Below are positions 10,797 through 22,720 of a DNA stretch of 64,000 nucleotides, in pieces; positions within the stretch are counted from its first letter, which is position 1, and every line of letters starts with the position of its first letter. Both the position numbers and the translations under genes were made by a program. Origin of the DNA: Gigaspora rosea. Lineage: Eukaryota > Glomeromycota > Glomeromycetes > Diversisporales > Gigasporaceae. The stretch spans positions 7,394-71,393 of the forward strand of contig QKWP01001083.1 in NCBI GenBank assembly GCA_003550325.1, in the 5' to 3' direction. The notes below the pieces were generated by a model. It worked only from the letters and a program-made list of their open reading frames with translations, was not told where the DNA came from and ran no database searches.

Positions 10797-12177
10797 TACC
10801 TATTCTGTCTTTCACGTTCTAAAAAACTATTTAATACTTTGGAAGGATTATAATCCAAATCCTCAGATAAAACAGATTGGGCTGTTTCTGCTACAGGGGA
10901 TTCCGAATTTCAATTTCCAAGTCAACGATTTCATTAATTAATAATGTTGTAGAACCATTAGATGTATCTGACGAAGTCTCATCATCAACCCTTGTTTGAT
11001 CCTCCTCATAACTCATAATATTACTAACTGACGATATGTTGCATGCATCTCAAAGATCAGCCTCTGTTAATTCTTTATCAGCAAAGTTTAGCTTGCGTTG
11101 GATATTTGTCATATAATATGACCTAATTTTAGACATTCCCTCTAGTTTGTTCATTCTCAAATTAGTGCGACGATCGCCTAAAATCCACTTTAACATTGAA
11201 AAGTTCCTTTCACAGCCTGCTTGTGTAGAATTAATTGAAAAAATCCTATAGGCTAACTCAGCTAAATATCGAGGTTGGCTTCTAAAAGACCTCCACCAAA
11301 TTTTTGGGGTGTCTACACCCGAAACATAAGGAAGGTCAAATGGTGATAATCGAGCATCAAATCGTCGCATTTGTGCAATTAGTTCTTCACCTTCTGACCG
11401 AGTGTGCCCAAGATTTTGCCAGAGCTCAAGAGATAAAAGAGCTGCTCTATGGAACCCGTTATCTTTTAGGCCTTTTTCTAAAAAATTAAAATTTTTGAAT
11501 TAAAAATTATATATTTACTAAAGTAGGATAGTTTTATTATTGTATGTATATTATTATAATATGGCAGGGTGAGAAATTCGCTAATAAACTCTAACCCGAT
11601 CGATCTATAGCAGATTCGCAGGATTCACCCTGTTCTATTATAATAAATATGTATACATATACTATAGTATAAAAATATAGTGATCTACAAAACTTGTTTG
11701 CATAATTGTACTGTACCTCTATACTGTGGATGAATGCAATACGCCAAAATATAAAGTGAATATAAAAATTCTTCATATCGTCGATTAAAAATATAAATTG
11801 CGGAGGCCTTAATTGTATTTATTTCAGGCAAGCGTTTAATAGCTACAGCCAACTTGATTAGATATGCAAAGCAATCAGCTAATGTTGCTTCATTAGTTTC
11901 TAATGCATAGATTACTTCTTTTATAGGTTGCCAAACAGAACACACTAAACGACACATAATAAAAAAATCCTCATTGGCCATTAAATTAGCTATTTCTTGA
12001 TTCGTAATTGCTTCATTGTGTTCAGAAAGTAACTAAAATAATTATTAATATATAATAATTATAAAAATATTTAATAATCTATACTTACCCAATCAAATAC
12101 GGGCCGTGCACAAAGCATTGAGTCTGTTGTAAAATATAAAGACCCCCAACGAGTTTTTATCCATGTTTTTAGCCCTC
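10797..12177 (-). pseudogene. hAT-2 transposase, C-terminal half, truncated at the gap
   Basis: Minus-strand exons: 12177 down to about 12091 (TRWGSLYFTTDSMLCARPVF), an intron with donor GTAAGT, then about 12033-11718 (LLSEHNEAITNQEIANLM...YSLYILAYCIHPQYRG). A long intron holds a MITE. The last exon from about 11475 ends at TGA 11050-11052 and carries the hAT dimerisation motif STQAGCERNFSMLKWILGDR. Beyond that stop the same frame stays open with acidic residues (SYEEDQTRVDDETSSD) to about 10895. A shifted frame then ends LDYNPSKVLNSFLERE near 10797. The original C-terminus was probably there, with one stop and one frameshift gained since. The N-terminal half lies in or beyond the gap. This family is clearly different from hAT-1 and hAT-3. 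Confidence 0.75.
11551..11648. repeat. Small MITE inside the hAT-2 intron
   Basis: CAGGGTGAGAAATTCGC at 11565 is inverted at 11610-11632 (ATTCACCCTG), flanked on both sides by TATTATAATA. About 70-100 bp, non-coding. Confidence 0.5.
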
Positions 12178-12836
12178 NNNNNNNNNNNNNNNNNNNNNNN
12201 NNNNNNNNNNNNNNNNNNNNNNNNNNNNNNNNNNNNNNNNNNNNNNNNNNNNNNNNNNNNNNNNNNNNNNNNNNNNNNNNNNNNNNNNNNNNNNNNNNNN
12301 NNNNNNNNNNNNNNNNNNNNNNNNNNNNNNNNNNNNNNNNNNNNNNNNNNNNNNNNNNNNNNNNNNNNNNNNNNNNNNNNNNNNNNNNNNNNNNNNNNNN
12401 NNNNNNNNNNNNNNNNNNNNNNNNNNNNNNNNNNNNNNNNNNNNNNNNNNNNNNNNNNNNNNNNNNNNNNNNNNNNNNNNNNNNNNNNNNNNNNNNNNNN
12501 NNNNNNNNNNNNNNNNNNNNNNNNNNNNNNNNNNNNNNNNNNNNNNNNNNNNNNNNNNNNNNNNNNNNNNNNNNNNNNNNNNNNNNNNNNNNNNNNNNNN
12601 NNNNNNNNNNNNNNNNNNNNNNNNNNNNNNNNNNNNNNNNNNNNNNNNNNNNNNNNNNNNNNNNNNNNNNNNNNNNNNNNNNNNNNNNNNNNNNNNNNNN
12701 NNNNNNNNNNNNNNNNNNNNNNNNNNNNNNNNNNNNNNNNNNNNNNNNNNNNNNNNNNNNNNNNNNNNNNNNNNNNNNNNNNNNNNNNNNNNNNNNNNNN
12801 NNNNNNNNNNNNNNNNNNNNNNNNNNNNNNNNNNNN
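12178..12836. other. Assembly gap (659 N)
   Basis: A run of N. The left flank is hAT-2 transposase, the right flank a pogo-type N-terminus, both reading on the minus strand. At least one element junction is hidden in it. Confidence 1.
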
Positions 12837-12975
12837 GTCTAAGTGTAGTTTCTGGAATTCCAAAGCTTTTTGCAACACTGTTTAAGCTTGGACCTTTAGA
12901 ACCGATAGGTTGTTCATTTAATTTGTCAAGTGCAGCACGAATTTTATCTTGTCTGTTAGTATTAGAAACTTGCAT
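12837..12975 (-). pseudogene. Pogo/Tigger-type transposase N-terminal fragment (HTH_psq)
   Basis: ATG at 12975 opens MQVSNTNRQDKIRAALDKLN, followed by SLNSVAKSFGIPETTLR at the gap edge. This is the Psq-type helix-turn-helix that begins pogo/Tigger/CENP-B-like transposases. Only 46 residues are visible; the DDE domain would lie inside the gap. It cannot be the start of hAT-2, whose family begins with a BED finger. Confidence 0.7.
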
Positions 12976-13556
12976 ATTTATTTGATGTAACGAGATAATA
13001 CAATAATGTGAAAACGTGACGAAAACGTGACAAAAAACAATTTATATAATAATAAAGTAACACGGGTTTACTATGTCATTTATTTATTTAAATGTTCAAG
13101 GTTGTTCAATGTCTACTGGTGAAAATAAACTTGTTTTCGTGATCCAAGAATTTTTGCGTCGCGATACATTTTATTAACGTGTCGCGAACCTGTTTTTATT
13201 GTTGGACCTACGTACGTACATACCAGAATTAAGGGGAATGTGTAGTTGTTATGAATTGTTATACATAAAAAAGATAAATAAGTTTTTGTTTTGCGTGGAG
13301 TAAATTTCTAATTCCACCATAATTACTTCGCCATAATACCTAATATATGGCTTATATACCTTTATTTATTCGAAGTAAAAATAAATTAAGAAAAAGATTA
13401 TCAAACTATATAAAAGTTTTGAACTTAGGTAGAATTTGTTACTGCGAACAAAATTACTTAACGCGCTAAGATGGATTTATTTAGTGCAAAAATTTTTTTG
13501 TATGTGTTCTGTTTTCTTTTTTTAAGTAAAAATTCGTTTAAATATCGATATTTCAT
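12976..13556. other. Intergenic, no gene seen
   Basis: AT-rich, with TTCGCCATAATACC motifs (13331, repeated at 13674 and 13690) and CGTACGTACG. No coding signature. Confidence 0.5.
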
Positions 13557-13655
13557 GATCCAGTGGTCGGAAATGAACGAATTTGGCACCAATCGATTCG
13601 TCTCACCGAGACGAATCGAATGGTGTACAAATCGTTCAATTCCGATCACGGGATC
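13557..13655. repeat. 99-bp foldback with 49-bp arms
   Basis: Starts GATCCAGTGGTCGG and ends CCGATCACGGGATC. The centre is GATTCGTCTC/ACC/GAGACGAATC. The arms match nearly throughout. Confidence 0.8.
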
Positions 13656-14689
13656 AAGAGATATGCCGAATTCGCCATAATACCTTATTCGCCATAATAC
13701 CCCTACTCCCCTTATATTATGCACGAGATAAAAGGATCAAGAATTACATTTAGATTCAAGATAACTCCCCAAAACAAGTATTCCTTAAATTACTTGCTAT
13801 ATAAGCAAACTTTGATCTAATGTAAGTATTCCCTAAATTACTCGAAATTTGATTCTTTAAAGCAATTAAGCACATTATAATTCGCTGTTCAAAGGTTTTT
13901 TAAATAAAAAACACATTTGCGCATTTTGCATTTTTAAGCGCATTAAATCACATAATTAACACTACATAAACTACCGTGTAAACTAACTTTTATTTTATTA
14001 AAAAAAAATAGCGCATTACATCACAGAATTTTTTCTTAACTGCGTACAGAATTTGGTCTTAGTCACAATAGAAAATTATTGGCCCTGATATGATAATGAC
14101 ATGGTAAAAATTTAGATTTTTAATTTGGCAACATTTCAAATTTTAATTCTGGTCAATTAGAAGATAGGGCATAATACAAAAATTGAGCGAAAAGCCTAAA
14201 AATTACTTACTGCGACTATCAAAAAAAATTTCTTGTAGATGTTACACAGCTGTGAATCATAAAGAATGTGAGCAATTATGAAAGGATTATCATTATTCAG
14301 AACTAATGTTATATTACTATTTAACTTAAAATTGGAGGGAGATTAGTAATTCCCACTCATCGATACTACTTTTATACTAATATTCGAGTTCAAACCAGGT
14401 GGGACCAAGCTTTTTAAAACTAGTTCAAAACTGGTCCAAACCCGTCCAATTATCATATAACAAATCTAATGCTGATTTTGCTTAAATTGGGCATTTGTTT
14501 TTGATCATGACGCTATGAAAAGTTTTAAATTATCGGACTTGGGTTACTAATGCTAATTCAAGACAAACTTTAAGAACTGGTTCAGAACCAGAATGAACCG
14601 GGCTTCTAATATAGCATTCATCGTAACGTGCGGCATTTTACTTATTAAGCATATAACATGCGTACAGCATTTATAAGATACAAAACAGA
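13656..14689. other. No gene; weak decayed repeat at about 14374-14612
   Basis: Repeated GGTTCA/GAACC/CTGGTCC motifs between 14374 and 14612 suggest an old non-autonomous element with subterminal repeats, but its ends are unclear. The remainder is featureless AT-rich DNA. Confidence 0.4.
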
Positions 14690-14875
14690 TATATGGCACT
14701 TATATGACATATAGCACATATAGCACCAATACAGCATACGACACCCAATACGGCATACGGCACCCAATACGGTATACAGCATATGGCACCTATATGGCAT
14801 ACGGCACCCAATACGGCATTCTACACCCAATACGGTATACTGCACCTAATACGACATACGGCATATTTATTTATA
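14690..14875 (+). repeat. Degenerate about 19-bp minisatellite, ATACGGCA core
   Basis: Eight or more imperfect units of about GGCATACGGCACCCAATAC. On the opposite strand the core reads TGCCGTAT, like the array at 9470-9592. Confidence 0.75.
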
Positions 14876-14989
14876 CAGCAAATATGCCTTATTGCCATCA
14901 TATTTTTAGTAAGGTAGCTACCTTCATATTTTTAAATGTCTGCATCTCTACTCAGTACATTGTTTTTGCAAAAATAATTTTTGGTTAAA

Positions 14990-15605
14990 TGCCGCTAATG
15001 TCATGTAACATTACACAAGTCTAATTTTGCCCGCCTAACCCTGGGTCGGCCAGCATTAAGCTTAATGCTGGTGGGCACTATCATAATAATGCCCCCGGTA
15101 GGGTTAGACATAATTCCGGCCACCCTAACCCTAAATCTAGGAACCCTAAATCTAATTGTTCGAAGCAACATCCAGTCACAGTACATATACTAGATGCATA
15201 TGTTGTGTAACCAGTATATGAACTGTGATCAGATGTTGCTTCGAACAATTAGTTATTAGGGTTTCTAGATTTAGAGTTAGGGTGGGCCAGAATTATGTCT
15301 AACCCTGCCGGGCATTATTATAATAGTGCCCACCAGCATTAAGCTTAATGCCGGGTTAGGGTACCACTAGATTTAGGTTAGGGTGGGCCGGAATTATGTC
15401 TAACCCCGCTAGGGGCATTATCATGATAGTGCCCACCAGCATTAAGCTTAATGCCGGGTTAGAGTACCACTAGATTTAGGGTTAGGATTGGCCGGAATTA
15501 TGTCTAACCCGCTGGGCATTATCATGATAGTGCCCACTAGCATTAAGCTTAATGCCGGGTTAGGGTACCAAAATTAGACTTGTGTAATATTACACAACAT
15601 TAGTG
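14990..15605. mobile_element. Foldback element FB-I with internal tandem units
   Basis: The termini are inverted: AATGTCATGTAACATTACAC, then AAGTCTAATTTTG at the left; AAAATTAGACTTGTGTAATA, then TTACACAACATT at the right. The arms continue inward for about 200 bp around a centre near 15190. The right arm carries three tandem units of about 105 bp. Each reads TTAGGGTGGGCCGGAATTAT, then GTCTAACCC, a GGCATTAT hairpin, and GCATTAAGCTTAATGC. The left arm carries one. No open reading frame. The same termini bound a different interior at 39640-40120. Confidence 0.8.
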
Positions 15606-15654
15606 ATGTGTAACCAAATATTATTTGTAACACAAGTCATGTGTATATATCAGA

Positions 15655-15745
15655 TCGGTATCAAAAAAGTAAAGTAATTTTGGAGTACATACAGGAGTAT
15701 CAAAAAAGTAAGCGCAGGAGTATCAAAAACGTAAGATTTGCGTCT
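15655..15745 (-). repeat. Dispersed TTTTTGATACTCCTG module, copy 2
   Basis: Inverse of 9218-9305, containing two CAGGAGTATCAAAAA units and ending GATTTGCGT followed by CTCTGAC. Confidence 0.7.
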
Positions 15746-16119
15746 CTGACAGGCACATACCAAATCACGTGATTTTGTACGTATAGTAATATCACATGAT
15801 ATGGTACGTGCAAACGATTTGAACAATTTATACGATGGATGAAAAATTAGATGTCCATTATATATGGATAGAATAAATTGGTTAGACAATACCGATATTC
15901 TTATTTTACTTATTTCTTTTATTTATATTAATATTTATATTTTTTATTTTTTTATTTTTATTTTTTTTTAAATAGAATATTAAGGGGGCTTCCAGAAATC
16001 AGCTTTTTTACTATAAGCCCACCTTACCCTACCCCACCCCCACCTGATACCCCAATCAGCCAATCAGATTTTACGATTATTAAAAAGTTAGATATAATAT
16101 TTAGGGTGATATTTTATGG

Positions 16120-16215
16120 TGCCCCCGTGATCGACCAATCAAAACTGATCACATGATCTCAATTTTTTTATGAGCGTCAGACCCGTGATCGACCAATCAA
16201 AATCGATCACGTGTG
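16120..16215 (+). repeat. Direct repeat CGTGATCGACCAATCAAAA
   Basis: Two copies 54 bp apart (16127 and 16181), each followed by a GATCAC palindrome and each containing a CCAAT box. A related stretch is at 35604-35635. Confidence 0.6.
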
Positions 16216-16468
16216 ATTGACTATTCCAGATCAGCCTGATGAAGAATCCGAACATGCGAAAAAAAAGAAAAAAAACAAAAACTAATGTTTAAATCGATCT
16301 TGGTGCACTAATTAAAAATGACGGGAATAAAATTTTACATACAATAAATATTATTCTAACCCTATAGCCTTTAATGTTAAGACCCTAACCCTAAATTTTT
16401 ATTTCACGCACTTAGTTTATTTACAAAATCAGATTTTGTATTACTCGCGCAAAAAAAGTAAAATGCAA

Positions 16469-16604
16469 ATTGGCCTACCTGGCTTTGAAATTCTTAAACA
16501 GGGTACCCAGCTTTAAACTAATAGATATGCTAGCCCTAACTCTAACCTTACAAATTCTCTAGCCGGGTACCTATCTAAAGCCAGATAGCCCAATTCTAAA
16601 TGAG
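16469..16604. repeat. Small foldback element
   Basis: Left ATTGGCCTACCTGGCTTTG, with GGGTACCCAGC inward. Right, inverted: ATTGGGCTATCTGGCTTT with GGTACCCGGC inward. Non-coding. Confidence 0.6.
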
Positions 16605-16669
16605 AACAGCCAGTCTAGACTAGTTAGAATTACTGAATTACGCATTTTACTAATAGTAGAATTAGTTAG

Positions 16670-16815
16670 GGCAGTATCATTAATCACCTGATTATTTTTT
16701 ATCAGAGATCTACCCCCTCCCTCTTCCTCAATATATAAATAGTCAGGTTCTTATATATAATTTCAACTTTTTTTACCCCCCTCTCCCCCTAAAAAACCAC
16801 CTGATTTTTGTTACT
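16670..16815 (-). repeat. GGGGAGTAACAAAAATCAG module, copy 1
   Basis: About 145 bp, inverse of 27195-27350 at roughly 85-90%, starting GGGGAGTAACAAAAATCAGG and ending AATCAGGTGATTAATGA on the minus strand. A diverged copy is at 41583-41705. Confidence 0.75.
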
Positions 16816-17158
16816 CCCCTTACCTAATTGCCGTTAATATTATATGCCGTTATGCTATAATATCGTAATATGATGTCGTGATGCCATGATATCATAATGT
16901 CGCAATTCCAGAATGTGCACAAAAGATGGCAAGTATAAATAAGGTTTACTGATAATTGCACGAAATCATTTCGACACCATATTAGCAGATTTTTGATAAA
17001 TAAATAAATGCTTTATGTTTATTATTTCAATTCCATTGTGATAACAATAACCAACATTAAATGTTCCACTCGCATCACTTATATCAGCACGCATACTATA
17101 TGAAAAGACTACGGCATTACGGGATTGTAGCATTACAGCTTTACAGATCACAATTAAG

Positions 17159-17335
17159 TAGAGTCCGGAATAGGCCGGGTCGGGCCGGGTTTTCATAAAT
17201 CCAATAAAAGGATTTTTAAACCCGACCTGGTCTAAACCCGATTATAACTAGGCGGGCCAGGCCCGGGTCGGGCCTGATCGGGCTTCAAGAAAGCCCAACC
17301 CAGCCCGTTGGCCCGCATATATGGATACAAAATTC
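17159..17335. promoter_or_regulatory. hAT-3 left subterminal GC-rich array
   Basis: Seven or more GGGCC/GGCCC cores in 177 bp, for example GGCCGGGTCGGGCCGGG next to the terminus. They mirror the right array and are inferred transposase-binding repeats. Confidence 0.65.
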
Positions 17336-17954
17336 ATATAACTATAAGGTTTTCTATTACATGAGTGCAAATTTTACCAGATTTTTTTATTAAATTAACA
17401 TTAAAGCTTAATTTTAAAGTCAATTTGAATGTTTAGGGCTATTTTCAAATTCTATCAATTTGTAGAATTCAAAAATAGCAAACAAGTGACTTCTTTGTTC
17501 AAACCTTATACAATTATAAACTAGAAAATTATTATAGTATATATTTTGTTAATCAATCGCAGATCCAATATATTATTATACCAGAAAACTTGTATTAAAC
17601 AGGGAATCTTTGGAATATTATTTTCGGCGGTAATGCGTAAAGAAACCGAATTATAGAAATCGAAAAAGTCAAAAAATCGAATAATTTATTACGATATTTA
17701 ATTGCATCATAATTTATATCCTTTTCAATAATATTTGTAATCAAAATACAACCAATCCTTATTTTCTGTTATTAATCAGCGTATTATCAATTATTTTTTA
17801 ATATTGAATTAAGGCTATAAATTGCAATAAATTGCTGCTTTTCACATATGATATTTGTTCTATATGCATATATATCTCAAGAATTACTTGAAAATATAGT
17901 AATGATAATTGTTATTCTATTAAAAAAAAAAGGAAAAAGCTATTCATTCTGGCC

Positions 17955-20797
17955 CTATTCCTCCATACTTTTTAACCAATCTTGACTGCATACTAGCATT
18001 TCAATCGTCTCCGAAGTAAGATTCGATCGATATTCATCGATAATTCTTTTGGCGTACTAAATGCCTAAATAGAGCGTAAATTTATATTCTTGAAAAATTA
18101 ACTAACTAAAATTTGGAAGTTTATTAACTGATTCAGAGGCCACTGATGTTACGGGAATCGCAAGAATATCCCTTGCCATTGAAGACACCAAAGGGTACTT
18201 TTGTGATTTGCCTTCCACCAGATTAGGATTTCAAACGACTCTGAACGGGAACAGGGAAAAAGCGGATCATTAAGGTACTGTTCAAATTCGTTCATCTCAC
18301 TTTGATCATTAACTTTATTGGCCTTAAGAAATGAATCGAAGTCATGCATATCTTCGTCCTCAGGAATATCTGAAAAAATTTCCGTTAACATAGTAGTAGG
18401 ATAATCCTTATGCTGCAGATAAGTTGAACTATATATTGTCATAATTCTACGATAACGGAATTAATACTCTAATATTATCAAACTAAGATTAAATTTGAAA
18501 TAATAATATTTGAAATAAAATAAATTATCGTGATTTAATCAAAGTTAACTTTTCTTCGGCTTCGGCATATGACAAATTCATTTTGTGTTTATACATATAA
18601 GTTAACAACGACATTTTGTAGCGAGGATCCAATATTGATGCGATGCAGTATGTATCGCCTGTATCTGCCCAATATTTATTAAATTTTAATTGCATTGGCT
18701 TAGACATTTGACGAAGAAAATGATCCGAGTTAGTAGAATTTCGATCGATATGTGCTCTAATTTTTAACAATAGAGGAAAAAAAACATTTGCAGTGGAGTA
18801 GGCACTTCCTGATATAATATTAGTAACTATATTAAATATAATATTAATTAATATTAAAGTATATAATTATCAAAATAAATATTAGACATTACTTACTTTC
18901 ATAGAATGGTTTTAAAACATTACAGAGAATTTCTGCTTTTTCCTAATCTTTATCCAAGGGTACGATCAACTCAAAGCTGGAATCCCGGTACGATAGGCGC
19001 TCAAATACACTTTTATAGGGGATAGTTGAAGCCAACATGATGTACGTTGAGTTCCATCGGGTGATCACATCAAGTGTTGGTCGTTGGCTTGCAATAAGTT
19101 CGTTATAGGACCCAACTATAAGATCCTCAAAATTTTGCTGCCGTCGTTCTGAACCGTAAATCCATTTTACGCAATCTCTAACCTATAATCAACTTACGGC
19201 ATTAGTAAGTCAACTCTCTTTAAACCATACATATGCCGTAATAACATCAATTAAATGAATTTCAAGATGCTTAGCTAATTCTTCAAGAAGAAACTTGTAA
19301 TGAGTATGAATATTCTTCAAGAAGAAACTTGTAAAAAGTATAAATTTTTTTAAAAGTATACTCGTCATTCCAACTAAATATTATACACATCTAATGCTAA
19401 AAATCTATTATCTAGTAAGGGAATCTATTCGATTCCAATTTTTTTTTTTTTAGGCCCGAGATCTGTGGACATCACGTGACGCAACTATCGATTCCTTTTT
19501 TAGATTCTGTGGCTTATTAAGTTAAATTTTTTAATTCAATTAAAATATTAAATAACTGGTTTACCTTGTTAACAATATCTTTCACCACTTTAAGCCCATC
19601 GGTAACTATTAGATTCAGAATGTGGGCGCAACAACGTTGATGCAAAAATTTTCTACTTGCAATAAGCAAGTTTTGTTCGCTAAGTCTATGCCTTATATTA
19701 GTTATTGTGGCATCGTTATTACTTGCGTTGTCCAAGGTAATTGCCAACATCTATAAAAAGAATAAAATTAATAAATATACAATTAAAAACCTGCTAATTA
19801 CTTGCTACTTACTTTAAATAGCATATCCCAATTATCAAAATATTCAAAAAGCGTATTGCTAATATTAATTCCTGTATGTGGCGTAGTAACAGGTCTAAAT
19901 GCTATGATTAATTTTCGAAGATTCCAATTATTATCGATATGATGACCTAGTAAAGATGTATTGAGATATAAAAAGGATATAACAATTAAATGCAAAAATA
20001 TAAAAAACAACTTATTAACGAATATATATACATGTGATAACCATGTATCCGGTATTTTGGATGGACATCCATATGTCTGTCGTAAAACTCCAACTTCCGG
20101 GTGCTTCACATATCATCTTACGAACTTTTACTTCAAGGTTTGCAACAATACTCTTACAATCTTTACGTGTAGTCTTTTCACTCATTACTCTAAAGTTCGG
20201 TTGCAAGTTATTGACAAATTTTAAAAAACCTTAGTGCTCAACCATGCGAAACGGGTATCTATGCATTACAACCATGTTTGCCAGATCTTGACGACTTTTT
20301 TCCTGTGAGAATTTGTGAGGAAACTGCAATATTTGTTGCTTTACATTATTCTTAAGATACAGACTACACTTTGTATTTGTTAGGTGGCGAATTAAAGAAC
20401 TTGTTCCGTTTTTATGATCATATTTTAAAGTATTTTTACAGTATGCGCACTTAGCACTGTTTTCTAACAAAATTATACATTTGATATGAATATTCGCAAG
20501 AAATTTTTATCTTATAAAACATTAATTATATGTTATGTGTACTTGGCAGTTTGGTAAAATTTCTTTCACAAAGACCCATGATGGAGCCCTGTCCTTGCCT
20601 TTATGCTCTTTGATAGTAGACGTAGTAAGAGTTATTTCAGAGTTTTTATCCTCGTTAACAGTTAGATCGACACTTTCATTTAGAGGGGTTATTTCAGAGT
20701 TTTCATCCTCGTTAACAGTTAGATCGATACTTTCGTTTAGACTAGTCATTTCAGAAATTTCGTTTAAATTTTCACGAACGTTTAGATCTATATCCAT
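17955..20797 (-). pseudogene. hAT-3 transposase, decayed multi-exon gene
   Basis: From 20797 down: an acidic N-terminus with a repeated LNES-DLTVNEDE block, a BED finger (CAYCKNTLKY...LIRHLTNTKC), and MVVMHRYPFRMVEH. Next come GSWSFTTDIWMS, LFEYFDNWDM, LAITLDNASNNDATI, LHQRCCAHILNLIV and TRWNSTYIMLASTI. Then follow YCIASILDPRYKMSLLTYMY, FEILIWWKANHK, the exon end IPVTSVASES, and RIIDEYRSNLTSETIEML to a stop at 17955. These are the blocks of the BED-RNase H-hATC transposase in order, interrupted by about seven introns. Damage: an in-frame TAA at 20231-20233 after MVEH, an in-frame TAG at 18943-18945, a frameshift near 18195 just after WWKANHK and another near 18045. The gene cannot make a full protein as it stands, although the element's ends are intact. 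Confidence 0.85.
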
Positions 20798-21342
20798 ATT
20801 TCTGGGGGTTTTTTTTTCTTTTTTTTTATATTGAAGAAAAATGTTATTTCCACATGCTTCTATCCTTATTTGGGGAATTTGGAATGAGAGATTAAATCGT
20901 ATTATGAACTTTATTAGCTGGATAAAAAAAATTTAATTTCGCAAAGAATATATTTTGAATTTATCTTCACGCCAGAAAAGAAATTTTGTCGAATAACAAA
21001 TAAGTATCATCTTTTAACTGAGAAGTTTGACGATTTTCAGTGAAAATTATTATAGTATTAATTTGACTTAATTTGGAGATGCATTAAAACCTTGTTGCAT
21101 TTTATAGCGGTAAGTTCTTGATTTTTAAATTTAACGTTAAATGATTAACAATCAAAAAACTTTTATATTATATATGATAAAATTTTTCATCATAAGGAGT
21201 TGATTATGTAATCATGATATTCAAATATTTGTATCTGGTGTTGTGGTCTGGGGAAATTCGATGCCCAATTTAGGATATTTATAAATGAGTACAGTATTGG
21301 AAGAGCGATTTATAGTAAGTTTTAAATAACATGTAGTTAAAG

Positions 21343-21524
21343 TTAACGGGCTTTTTGGGGTTGCGGGCCTTTTTTATAAAGCCCGGCTCGACTTGATATT
21401 TTAGCGGGCTTGGCATGGGCCCGGCCCATTATAATTACGGGCCTAAAAATATAGGCCCAACCCAGAAATTTTGCAGTTCGGGCCGGGTTCAGGCCTGGGT
21501 AGCCCGGCCCGATTCCGTATCCTA
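21343..21524. promoter_or_regulatory. hAT-3 right subterminal GC-rich array
   Basis: GGGCC/GGCCC cores (for example GTAGCCCGGCCCGATTCCG) mirror the left array. Inferred transposase-binding repeats. Confidence 0.65.
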
Positions 21525-21629
21525 CAATTAAGGCAAAAAAATGGCATCTCAGAACAAAAAAAAATAAGGCCGAATAGTACAACCGTTTTTAAGTAAAAAT
21601 ATAAATGGAGAAAACGAACATAATTTATT

Positions 21630-22720
21630 TACTTTTTTTTTTTTATTACAGTAGAATCAAGAAACCAGGTGAAAACGACAAGCTTATTTACTTATTTTTT
21701 TTTTATTAGAACAAAGAAACCAGGACGAAACGACGAGCGATGCAATAAAAATGGCAAAAAAAAACCAAGAAACAGTGGATGAAACCAACGAATAATTCAA
21801 AAAAAACTAAAAAAGTCTGCCAAAAGAACCAACCAAGAACATACTAGAGAATCCACCAACAACAACGAACTTACAATGGACTTACTAGAGAAAAACTTAC
21901 TGGAGAAATTCACCGAAAACAACGAAGAACTTGCTGGAAGAACCTGTTAAAAAAATATGAAATTACTGAATTACTGAAACACCAAAAAACATACTAGAAA
22001 TTTACCAAAAGACAAAAAACAGAAGGAACCTACCAAGAAACTTGCTGGAAGAATAACGACAAAGAACCTATTGAAAGAACAATATCGAACTCACTGAAAA
22101 GCCCACCAAAAAAATGAACCTACTGAAAGAATCTATCAAAAAACACCAGACTTATTTAAAGAATCCACTGAAAACTTGCTGAAAAAATCACAAAGAGCTT
22201 AATGAGAGCCCATTGAACGATGAACTTGCAGGAAAAACTACGAAACACTCACTGAAAAAATAATGACGAATTTATTGGACGACAAAAATCTTGCTAAAAA
22301 AATCTACTGAAAAACAACGAAGAACTTAGTCAACAAACCCACCAAAAACAGCCAACAGACTAAAAAACTTACTAAAAGTACCCCACAAGAAACGACAAAC
22401 ATACTGAAAGAACTCGCCAAAAAACAATGTGCCACCTACAGAAAGCTGCACTAAGTAGAATGCTTAAAGACCAAAATACGAAAAAATTTAAAAAAAAACC
22501 TATTGAAATATGCAATAACGAAGAATCCACAACCCAAAAATGCCTTCACGACAGTTCAACGGCTCTAACGATGGCTCCAAGGCATGAACGGCAACTCCAA
22601 TAACAGATTTAAAGCTCCAATACAACTCCAATGATGACTCCAGAGACAGTTCCAAGGCTCCAAAACGACGGCTCCAACGACGAAACTATACCTTAAAAAA
22701 AAGAAAAAACAAGTTAAATC
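21630..22720 (+). repeat. A-rich low-complexity tract with about 30-60 bp irregular periodicity
   Basis: Loose repetition of AAGAAACCAGG, CTTACTGGAG and CCACCAAAAACA-type words over 1.1 kb. The frames are broken and no protein family is visible. Similar tracts occur at 27470-27870, 31770-32000 and 34740-35270. Confidence 0.5.

Larger units (their letters stand above)
17159..21524 (-). mobile_element. hAT-3, full-length hAT transposon (4.4 kb) with perfect 8-bp TSD
   Basis: The left end TAGAGTCCGGAATAGGCC and the inverted right end TAGGATACGGAATCGGGCC are bounded on both sides by CAATTAAG (17151-17158 and 21525-21532), a perfect 8-bp target duplication. About 170 bp at each end are packed with GGCCCGGG/CGGGCC-type motifs in both orientations, in strong GC contrast to the AT-rich interior. 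Such motifs are typical subterminal transposase-binding sites of hATs. The transposase gene lies inside on the minus strand and is degenerate. Confidence 0.93.
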
